Positions 23,588 to 35,500 of a DNA stretch of 64,000 bases are shown here, piece after piece. Location: positions 9,991,884 through 10,055,883 of the forward strand of contig NC_077235.1 of NCBI RefSeq assembly GCF_027887165.1, in the 5' to 3' direction. The notes under the pieces are model-generated. The model ran no database searches and was not told where the DNA came from. It was given only the letters and a program-made list of their open reading frames with translations. The position numbers and the translations under genes were made by a program. Positions within the stretch are counted from its first letter, which is position 1; the number at the start of each line of letters is the position of its first letter. The DNA is from Monodelphis domestica. Taxonomy: Eukaryota; Chordata; Mammalia; Didelphimorphia; Didelphidae.

Positions 23588-26500
23588 ACATTACAAGATG
23601 TAAAATGAATAATTTTTATTATATTAAATTAAAAAGGGGTTGTACAAACAAAATCAATGCAACCAAAATTAGAAGGGAAGCAATAAACTGGGGAAAATTT
23701 TTTTATAACAAATTTCCCTATAAAGGTCTAATTTCTCAAATTTATAAGAATTCAAGTCATCCCCCAATTGACAAATGGTCAAAAGATATAAATAAGCAAT
23801 TTTCAGATGAAGAAATCAAAGCTATCAACAATCAAATGAAAAAATATTCTAAATCCCTCTTGATTAGAGAAATGCAAATTAAAACAATTCTGAGGTAGCA
23901 TCTCACACCTATCAGATTGGCCAATATGACAGTAAAGGAAAATGATAAATGTTGGAGGGAATGTGGCAAAATCGGGACCCTAATGCTGGTGGAGTTGTGA
24001 ACTGGTTCAAACATTCTGGAGGGCAATTTGGAATTGTGCCTAAAGGGCTATAAAAGAATCCATACCCTTTCATCCAGAAATACCACTATTAGTTCTGTAT
24101 CCCAAAGGGATTAAAAAAAAAAAGGGGGGGGGGAAGAGAAGGATTTGTTTGTTTGTACAAAAATATTCAGTTGCACTTTTTGTGGAGGCAAAGAATTAGA
24201 AACTAAAAGGATGCTCATTAATTGGGAAATGGCTAAAGAAAATGTGGTATATGATGGTGATGGAATACTATGGTGCTATAAGGAATATTGAACAGGATGA
24301 TTTCAGAAAGAATTAGAAAGACCTACATGAACTGATACACAGGTAAATAAGCAGAACCAGGAAAACACTGTACATGGTAAGTGAAATATTGTGGGATAAT
24401 CAAATGTGATTTAACAGCAATACAATGATCCAGGACAATTCTGAGAGATTTATGACAAAGAATACTACTAGAGAAAGAACTGTTGGGAGTATAAATGTAG
24501 ATGAAAACATTATTTATCACTTGTTTATTTTGGTATATGATTTGGGGTTTATATGATTATTCACGTAAAAGTGAATAATATGGCAATATGTTTTGTGTAA
24601 CAGAACATGTATAACCAAGATTGAATTGCTTGTCAACTCTGGGAGGGAGACAACACGAATCATATAACTTTGGAAAACTTATGTGGAAATTTGTTATTAT
24701 AATAAAATGAAGATAAAACATTAAAAAAAATCAAATAAAATCCCAGATCTCGGCCCTGAATGCAATAGCTATAGCAGCCCAGACAGAAACATCAGTCTCT
24801 AGGACACAGCTGCAGTGGCTAAAAAGGAACAGCATAAAACACACCTGAATTCGAATCTCATTCACCATGCCTCCCATTCCTAAGAACTTGAGACAAAGCA
24901 AGGAAGAAATGGTCAATCAGGCTTGCCTAGAATACTCACTGATGATTAAGAGAAGATGTGGGGATACACATACCTGCCTGGGTCCCTGGGGGCCACCGGC
25001 TCCCATGTTGATTGGTCCAGGTCCCTGGAGTCCCCCAGGCATTGGGCCTCTGGGGCCAGGGCCTCTTGTTTCCATTGCTCTGGCATCCATGCCTCTAGCT
25101 TCCATTGCCCTTGACTCTAAGCTTCGGGCCTCCATCCCCCTGGCTTCCATTGCTCTGGCATCCATGCCTCTAGCCTCCATTGCTCTGGCCTCCATTGCTC
25201 TGGCATCCATCCCTCGGGGGTCTCTTCCACCTGTGTGTGGGGTTAAGCAGAATCATCACCAGCAATTGGAAGACAAGTGTTTGCTTGTGACATACCACTT
25301 GGACAAAATGAACACTAAGAGAATGAATTAAATTCAAATAAATAACTCAACTTAAATTTGGACTCCAATTTCTTGTCCACTGTACAAGTCACATACTCCT
25401 AGCCAATTACTCTCTATTTCTTCATCTTCATTTCTTTTAACAACTGTCTGAGGGCCGCCCCCCCCACCCTACCCTTTATCCATACCCCAGTCTCCACAAC
25501 AAAACCACCCAACATATTGGCCAGACCCGACAACGAATGTCTGTCTTGCTACATGCCGAATGTTTGTCTTTCTTCTGAGAAGAAGGTAAGTTTTACTGTC
25601 AGCCCTCTGGACTCAAGATTGCTGCATCCTCATTTCTTTCCTACTATATGAGGCCTTTTTTCTTTCTTTCTTTCCTTTTTTAAAAAAACAAAAACAAAAA
25701 CCCTTACCTTCTGTCTTGGAGCCAGTACTGTGTATTGGCTCTAAGGCAGAAGAGTGGCAAGGGCTAGGCAATGGGGGTCAAGTGACTTGCCCAGGGTCAC
25801 ACAGCTAGGAAGTGTCCGAGGCCAGATTTGAACCTAGGACCTCCAGTCTCTAGGCCTGACTCTCAATCCACTGAGTTACCCAGCTGCTCCCTCTTCTATT
25901 TTCTTTTAAAGACAAAAACCCATGTTTAAACTTAACTTGAATAAAAATATTAGAAGTGTTTGCTAGTCCTTTTCCCCAACAAACTGTGGCCACTAAAAAG
26001 AAGTTACATCAAAACTCTTGACTGCTGGCTTACAAGTTACAGCAAGGAATGTAGCTGGCTCCATGTAATGGGTTTCCCCTTACCTCTGCCATCCATGGGT
26101 GGACCCCTCTGATCCAGCATAGGTCCTCTGGGCTCTCCCATGAGAGGCCGGGGCTCTCCCAGTGGTCCTCCCCTCATCTCATGTGGAGGACCACGGCTGT
26201 CATGGCCAGGGACATGGTGCATAGGAGGACCCTGATGGGGTGGCCCCATGTAACCTCTGTAGACAGAAAAAGGGAAAAGCAAAAAAAGGAGTCATCCAGG
26301 AAAGGGCGAAGAAGCAAGAGACTAAAAATAAGCCTGACACCAAAGCTTAACTCTATATACCCGCGGGAGGAAGATCATTGTTGCTGGACAACTAAATATA
26401 CCCTTAGTGGTGCTATGTAATAATTTATGCATTGCTAGAATTACCACAGAAAACCAGTCACAAATGGCCACCTGATGAACACTGTCCCACTCAACAGGAC

Positions 26501-29500
26501 ACTCATGTTCCAAATGGTAGCATGTTGCCAATGGGGACCTATGTCAAATCATATGTAGTAACATGCGATGTTACATATATGTAGATATATGTTGTCTAGA
26601 CCACCCTGTCCAAATGCTTGACCTTCCACCGTTGGGCACTTATGGAAGATTGCTGAGGAAACAATAGCCACAGTTAGCCCAGGCTGATGTGCCCTTCTGC
26701 AATCTGCAGTTCTGTTCCACGATGCACTTAGTCCCGGACAGCATCTGAGCATATGGCACTTTTTTGGCATGATTGATAGGGAAAGTCTTTGCCCCAAGCG
26801 AGGGGGCACGAGTTAGTTATAGCTCGTCCTTCTCGGTTTGTGCTTGCTTACCTGGGTTCTACTTCTCCAGTGACTGAGAGCAAAGTCCCTCCACGTGGGT
26901 CATTTGGAGCATCTCCTAAAAGACCTCGGGGAGGTGGGCCGCCAGCAGGCATAGGTCCACGTTGCATAGGGGCCCTGGGGTCTGGCATTGGCACTGCCAT
27001 GGAAATAAATGGGGAATTACCAAAGTGCAAAACCAAGTAAGGACACTCAGAGAAATGACTCTATGCAACAGAGTCAACACAACTCAGATACCCTCGACCT
27101 CAACAAAATACCTCATCCCAAAAGGATACTTCTGAAATTCAAGACCAGAAAGTAGGGAATGAACAGAGCCCATGCCACATCAGCAGTGCAAATGGAATTG
27201 CCAACTGTGCTCTCTGCCCTTGTTGGGAGGAACTGAACTCCTGGGTTTTGCTCACAACTTGGCAAAAATGAACACTGCTGTGTTTCCAAGGACCTCTTAG
27301 CCAGGGAAAGCCTGCTTGCCATCCTACAGACCACTGTTATTCCTGCCACCAAGAGGAATCAGTACTGCCTCCAATAAAGGTCTAGCTTAGGCCAAAGTAT
27401 TGCCCTTTGGGGCTCTCCTCTTTTTAGGCCCCACCCTGAATATCACAAGCATAGGAAACCTGCAGTTACCACGGGTACCTTGAACTCGCTCAATTGGTGT
27501 AGGCCCGGCAGGTCCCACGGGCGAGTGCTGTAGGCTCCCTGGGTGAGCAGTAAGTTAGAGAGAAGGAAAAAGAGCAGAGAGGCATGAATGGCTTACACAC
27601 GCACCTCCAACACCCACACCCACAGACCCAGAACTACAGATTTGCACACATGCTCACCAATGCTCAAAACCACTTCTAGTTCAGTTGTTTGCCCTGGGCT
27701 GCCAAATCTCCTTGGGCTATGTTAGTTTCTTTGTGTGTCTGAAACACAGTTTTACTTTGGGAAGATGGATTCCCAGAGGTCTGTGACCAAGGCATCAAAA
27801 AGAAACGAATCAAACCTGTTGCCCAAATTTGACTAAGGAAGCAACACTAGCCTCCTTCAATTGTTATTTCTGCTACAATCTATTTTCTTCCTAAAAATGT
27901 TGTTTGAGCTAGAAAATGAACAGTCATCATCCAATAATAAGGCCGCATGCTCACAAGCAAAACACGGCAGGTGTAGAAGGCAGGCAGGGCAGATTGTGAA
28001 AAGGCTGCAAAGCACATGGGGTGGCACAAGCAAAAGCAGCCAACATGATGTTGGTTACTGACTCTCAGAAAAAGAAAAAAGCACTTGAGAGAATGAGATC
28101 ATCTTTGGAGAGGATGATGAGCCATGCCCACATCCATCCATACTCACACATCAACAGCACAACTGCAAAAAGCACTAGGAACACAGACAGGTGGGAGAAG
28201 CCAGGGAGACGCCAAGCTCTCAGGACTTCTCACTGTCTCCTCCTTTCACCATCACACACACGCACAAGAAACAACAATCCTAGGACAGGTCAAAACACAG
28301 AAAGGCAAGAGGGAGCCTGACTTCTTGCTCCCTCTACCGGCATGCAAGAAGAACTGCTATCAAGGACCCCCAAGAGCCTAGGGTTTAGAACCCCATGGGT
28401 CTTCCTTCTGTGGCTAGAAAGGTAGTATACTCCATCCCTACCTCGCTATACTCAAAGCACATAAACCCTGAGGGAAAGGGCAAGACAAGTGTCGAAACTT
28501 TGGTTGCTGTCAGTCACCTGTGGAGTGAATTATTGGTTCTGTCATTTCAGGAACCTTCCCCAGTGCACCAATTTGAAATGAGAAGGAGGGCAGGACATTT
28601 TATCTTAAGGCCCTGCTTTGTCTGGGGGCCTTGCTTTCTGGACCTGTTGCTCTTGAACCCCTTGAGGGGAGATCTGACTTCTCAGAGACTCAGTGAATGC
28701 TAGACATTTGAGGAATATTTTTGGAAAATAGCAGTTGAAACTACTGAATCACTGGTCTCAGTGAGAAGGGGAGAAGACCCTTCTCCTGGCTCTCACTGCA
28801 AATGTACCACATTTTCTTTGCTTTTAGTATCTGGCCACATGGAGACAGAAGACAGGAAGTCTGGGGTTGCTGTTGCTATTGTGACAAAGAGCCAATGCAC
28901 AATGACACCGACAATGCTGCCACCGTCATGGTACAATGTTGGCTTCATTGGCCTGTACTCCCCCCAACCGCTCTGAGCAGGGTTTTAAACCATCACCCTT
29001 TTATGCACCCTGGCTCCATTCTGTAGGAGGGGGTGGGGGGAGGAGAAAGAGAGGGAGAGAGAGAACATGCTAGCATGAGTACAAACCCATCAGAAAAAAG
29101 TGCTGCTAACTGCACTTTAAGCTCTCATCATTGATGCCTGTGCAAGTAATCCCTGTTAATCAGTAATCCAATCCACTTACCTTGGCCTCGATCTAGGGAT
29201 ACAGGCCCACCGCCTGGCATTCCAACCTTGGATGGCATGCCACCTGGAAAACAAAGGCCAAGGAGATCCCAAGTTAGGACAACAAAAACGCCCCCAAATC
29301 ACTTCTTCCTTCCATAGAATTGTAAGCCCACAAGATGAAGTTCAGCCACTGGTCCTGCTCCTTCTACCCCCACCAAAGTGACTGCACCTGTGGATCGAAC
29401 AATGGGGGCAATTATCACCGAATAGATTATCATCTAGTCCATGTACGCAGAATGAGCACCTTCGGAACCTTAGGAAACACATCAGTGGAGAGTTGCCACC

Positions 29501-32500
29501 TCTTCCCATGGGGTTTTTCTCTTGGCATAGGAGGTCCTGACAGATGGGTGTCTTTGACCCGTACAGCACTGCTTTTACCCAGTGCATGTTCCTGCCACTC
29601 CATGGCTAGATACATGGAACAACTCAGCCTTAGGCTCTACGTGGCCAAACCATGTCATGAACGGCAAATTACAGGGAAGTGGCCTTCACTTCTTTCCAAC
29701 TTTAACCCCTCAATACTCTAAAGACAGAGTAAATACCCAAAGTACTCCAGTAAATCACAGGCAAGAGATCAAAACCCAGGAGTAAGAATGGATCCAAGTC
29801 CTTCCTCTTTTCTCTACTAGGTTCAAAGCATTCACGATTACGATTTCAGCCTAACTTTTTCAGAAAGAAAATCATGTCAAGCAATATATTTATTCTATGG
29901 AGTTACCCCAAAAGGAATCCCAAAGAGTCAAGATTGTCATGAATGAAAATGAACAAACATTCATGATATGTCACATCTCTATAGCAGCCTAAGGTGCTGC
30001 AAACACTTTTCATGTATTATCTCACTGGATAACATGCATGCAAAGAGCCTTAATTCTCTATGGATGGTATTAGAAGAGCCTGAAAGCATTTAGGCTCCTA
30101 AGCACAGCTCACCTCCAGGTGCCAAAGGGCCAGGGCCAGGTCCGGGAGTAGGCATTGCTCCTGGTGCTGGAACGCCACCTGGCAAAGGTGGCTGCATCAG
30201 AGGAGGAGCTCCATTTACATGCATTCCACCCTGAACAAGAGAAGAAATCAGAGCCTGTGCCATGTCCCTGTGGGGATTTAACAAATACACTAGTTGATGA
30301 TGACAACCCTAAATTCCCTTCAAATTGATCACTCTAAACATCCCACCCAATATCTCTGTCTGTCTACATGGCATGCCCTCCCACAGGGCAAAGGGACTAT
30401 TGCTGACACTGATTAGGGGATTAGGAAACCAAAAAGAAATAAAGGTAAGATCCTGAGGCTCCCTTTAGAGAAATCCTAAGCAATGATGCTTTTAAAGCAA
30501 AGCTTCCGAATCCTGTCTACTGAGAGAATTTGGGGTGGGTTTGGTTGAGGATCAGTTTTGCAAGGGTGCTTCTCACACCTTGGGCTACTTATTCCAAGTT
30601 CTTCATGTAGAGGGGAAGGGAATGAACACTTAGGAAATGCCGATGTGCCAGGGACTGAGCTACGTGCTTTCAAAATATGATCTCACTTGATCCTTTGAGG
30701 CCCTCATTACTGCTGCACACAAAGCCAGAGAAGACAGGCTAAGTAAGACAGCAGCTAGTGAGGAGAGAAGGCCTGGCCCTCTATCAGAGCCCCCAATTGC
30801 AATTCCACTATCCACAAATCCCAAATTTGAAGAGTTATACATTGATTCCCTCCCAAGAACTCAGTGAGGCCATCAGAAAAGACATGCTTGCCACAACCTG
30901 AAAATAGCTTTCACTTGAGCAGCTTCATTTGTTTAACTTCCTTCTCACTCCACCCCAGGTCTTTACTACACTCTCACCAAGGGTCCAATAATATTCTAAG
31001 ACAGAAAGAAGAGCTCATGTGCAAACTCCTACCAAGGGCTGTGGTTGAGAGGCTGCAGCATTTGGCTGGTTCATTGGAGCACTAGGTCCTTGGCCGGGTG
31101 GCGGGTTACCTTGAATTAGAGATGGGATATTTGCTTGACGGTGTAAAATTTTCTACAGGAAAGAGAGAGACGCATGTGTTGCAAATGGCCATATATGTAA
31201 CAGGATAATCAGAAAATCCGAGCCTCCCACCACAGGTGGCCAGCAGAACTTACCAGTGCAATCTCTGGGTCTACAATTCGCATCACTACTTGTGCCTGCA
31301 GTAAAGCATAGGCTAGCTGGGGGTTTTGGAGGAGCATATTTCTTGCTTCTTGGGGACTGTTCTGTACACAAAGCTAAGGGAAGAAATATGGCCAATCAGG
31401 TCCCAAGGAGACAGTGTGAAATAATACAGTGAGAGCTCCAGTCCATAAATCTGAGAAGCCTTACCTGGAAGAATCTTCCACGATGCCAGCAGTAAACACC
31501 CCACTCAACTTGGGGTCTTCAAGAGCCTATTTACCACCCCACCCTCACATATACACAAACATGCACAAGTACCCCTTCTAACAGATGGACCAGATCTTCT
31601 ACAGGTCCCTCACAGCTCATGCCCTAGGTCCTCTTGGTCTAGTAGAGCAGGAAGGACATGACTTCTCCAGTACAAAAGTATGCCAGAGAGGATGCCTGTG
31701 CCACTAAACCTTGAAGAAATCAAAGAGCAGCACTCTTGTCTGCGGTTACACCTCTACACCAGGGAAAGCAACTTCTATTCACACCTATGATTGCTCTTTT
31801 AATGCAACAGTTCTCATGTTATCAATTTCCTACCTTCATTTGTTTCATCAACTCAAACATCTGTTCTGGTGGCAGACTGGCAACTGCTCTGCTGATGGAT
31901 TCTGGAGCATCCTCTGGGCTGATCGGGTCTCCATAAGGAGATTCAATGATGGGGGCACCAGTGCCAAGGCCTAATCAGGACAAACACAACAAAAACAAAA
32001 CCCCAAGTCAAATTATTTCAAGCTGCTTGTTAATATTAGTGTCTTATAATTGTTATAAATTTAAAGGTTTTTAAAAATTAATTTAGTCAATTTAGAACAT
32101 TATTCCTTGGTTACAAGAATCATATTATTTCCCTCCCTGCCCTCCACCCACCCTTCTTGTAGCCGACGCACAATTTCATTGGGTTTTACATGTGTTCTTG
32201 ATCAGAACCTATTTTCCATGTTGTTGGTGTTTGCACTAGGATGTTTTTTATGAGTCTCCATCCCCAACCATATCCCCATGACCCATGTATTCAAGCAAAT
32301 ATTTTTCTTCTGTGTTTCTACTCCCACAGTGTTTCCTCTGAATGTGGATTGTGATCTTTCTTGTAGATTCCTCCAAGTTGTTCAGGATCACTGCACTGCC
32401 ACTAACAGAGAAGTCTATTCCATTTGATTGTACCACAGTGTATCAATCTCCGTGTATAATGTTCTCCTGGTTCTGCTCCTTTCACTCTGCATCAATTCCT

Positions 32501-35500
32501 GGAGGTCGTTCCAGTCCCCATGGAATTCCTCCACTTTATTATTCCTTTGAGCACGATAGTATTCCATCACCAATTGTTTAGATCTAGATTTAATTGTGTG
32601 GAGTGTGTTTTGTAGTGGTGTTCATATAGATCCTGTGTTTGTCTCGGCGCATAGATTCCTCAGTATTTTATATTGTCATGGGTGATTTTAAAAGGAATTT
32701 CTCTAATTCTTGCTGCTGAGATGTGTTGGAGAGATATAGAAATGCTGATGACTTATGTGGGTTCATTTTGTATCCTGCAACTCTGCTAAAGTTGTTGATT
32801 ATTTCGACTAGCTTTTTGGTTGATTTTCTAGGACAATGTTAAATAATAGAGGTGATAATGGGCATCCTTGTTTCACTCCTATAAATTTAAAGTTGTTTTT
32901 TTTTTAAACCCTTACCTTCCGTCTTGGAGTCAATACTGTGTATTGGCTCCAAGGCAGAAGAGTGGTAAGGGCTAGGCAATGGGGGTTAAGTGACTTGCCC
33001 AAGGTCACACAGCTAGGAAGTGGCTGAGGCCAGATTTGAACCTAGGACCTCCCGTCTCTAGAACTGGCTCCTAATCCACTGAGCTACCCAGCTGCCCCCT
33101 AAATTTAAAGTTCTATAAATCTTATATAAGCCACATCTGGAGAGCTGTGTCCAGATGCCATCTATGAAGGCAATCATTTTCATGGCCTGGAGTATCTCAG
33201 GCATGAGCACCCCCTACCCCCTATCTGAGAGTGGAGACTATGGGAAGCAAATGCTCATGATCAAAGCTTCTCAGTTTTTAAGACAAGAAATTTTTTAAAA
33301 TGTTGAAATTCTTTTATTATGTTGACTGGGATTCCAGTAGCAATTGGCATGGTATAGAAAAGAATTACAGAAGGAAAATGGTAATATTTTAAGCGGAAGC
33401 TAAAGAGGTTCATCTGATATTAAAGCTTCAGAACTCATAGATGGACTCTAAACATAACCAGGAAGCCATATAATCTACTCCTTTTTAGTGAGAGTTAAAT
33501 GAAACCATACACTGTGTAATGTATAAAAACCTATTTCCATTTCAGGCTTGTGGTTCTCAATATAGGTGGAGAAAAGTGTTTGTTAAGAGATTTTTTAAAA
33601 CTACATTTTCTTTTGTCTTCTCCCTCTCCTCACCAATTGTCAATTATATTTGAACTTAGGTCCCCTCATCAGTCTGATACTTCTGTTCTGGCAGATTTGA
33701 TGGTCATTGCACTGACCACAGCTCTAATGTCCTGAAAAGCTGCTCATTTCTACAAGGCACAAATTATTTTTCCACTTTAGCTTACTTTGAGTTCATATAA
33801 GTCTTTCTAAGTTAGTTACTCTGAAATTTGTCTTTTACAGCATTTCTTTTTCTTTGGCAAACAGGGTTAAGTGATTTGAGAAGGTCATGTAGATAGTTAA
33901 GTGTCATGGGCTGGATTTGAACTCAGGAAGACTCTAGACCCAGCACTCTATCCACTGTGCCACTTAGCTGCCCATGCATCATTTCTTAAGGCAAAAAAGT
34001 ATTCTAAAGCATTCCTATATTTTAATTTACTCAGCTATTCCCAATTGATGAACAAGCCCCTTCCCCGCTCTTTCTAGTTCTTTGTCACTACAAAAAGAGT
34101 TGCTATAAATATCTGTGCACACATGGGCCCCTTTCCTCTTTCTTTGATCTTTTTTGGGTATAGGGCTAGTAGTGGCATGACTGGATCACATATAGGCAGC
34201 TTATTCACTTCTAGGCTCTACTTCCAAACTCCCTTCCAGAAGGGCTGGACCAGTTCATGACTCTAACAGTGCATCAATATGCCAATTGTGCCGTAGCCAT
34301 TCCAATATTTGTCATTTTGGGGGGTGGGGTGGGGTCCACCATTTCCAATCTGATGAGAGATGGAATTTCAGGGTCCTTTCATTTCAATTTCTCAAAATTA
34401 TTAGTGATTTGGGGCATGACTGTAGATTTTTTTTTTCATGACTGTAGATAACATGGATTTCTTCCCCAGAGAACTGACTTTAAAACCCTTACCTTCTGTT
34501 TTAGAATCAATACCATGTATTGCTTCCAAAGCAGAAGAATGGTAAGGACTAGGCAATGAAAATTAAGTGACTTGCCCAGGGCCTTACAGGTAGGAAGTAT
34601 GTGAGGCCGCATTTGAACCCAAGACCTTCCATCTCTAGTCCAGGCTCTCAATTTACTGAGCCACCTAGCTGAACACCCCTGCCCCATTCATATTTTTTGA
34701 CAACTGACAATTAAAGATTAGAACCTATAAATAGAAGTTCCTCATATGTATCAAAATGGAAGAGATTTACTGAAAAGATTTTCCCAATTGTTTTCCTTCT
34801 AATCTTAGTGGCACTGGATTTGTTTGTACAAATCCATTTCAATTTTGGGTTATCAAAATTGTACATTTACTCTTCCAAGATCCTTCATGTCCCTTGTCTG
34901 GTTACAAAGTCATACCCTATTTTGATTTAGTTAGATTACTCACAAAAATGAATAATATGGAAATATGCTTTACATGATAAGACATGTATAATCCAGGTCC
35001 AATTGCCTACCTGGGGGGGTGGTGGTGGTGGTGGTGAAGGGAAGGTTAGAGAGGGAGATAAGATAACCACATATCTTGGGAAAACGTGTGTGGAAATTTA
35101 TGACATATAATTGGTAATAAATACATAAATTTAAAACAAACAAATAACCAAAGTCATACCCTATCCATAGATTTAAACGGCAATTTCTTCCTTGCTCCAC
35201 AAATATGTGATCTTGAATATTGACATTACTATATCAATTTAGAGTTTATATTGTTATATGGTATAGGGTGTTGGTCTATTTCTAAATTCTGTCAGATAGC
35301 AGCTGGGAACTCTGGGTTTAAGGAACTCTAGGTAACTATGTTCATTTGCTGTGGCATATCATACACCCAATTTGTTGCAAAGAATTTTCTTTCTTTAATA
35401 CTAAACTAGTTTTGATGATTATTGCTTTGAAACAACTTGAGATCTGGTAGTTAGGTTTCCTTCTCTCCTCCTCTTATTCATTACTTTCTTGGAGAGTCTT

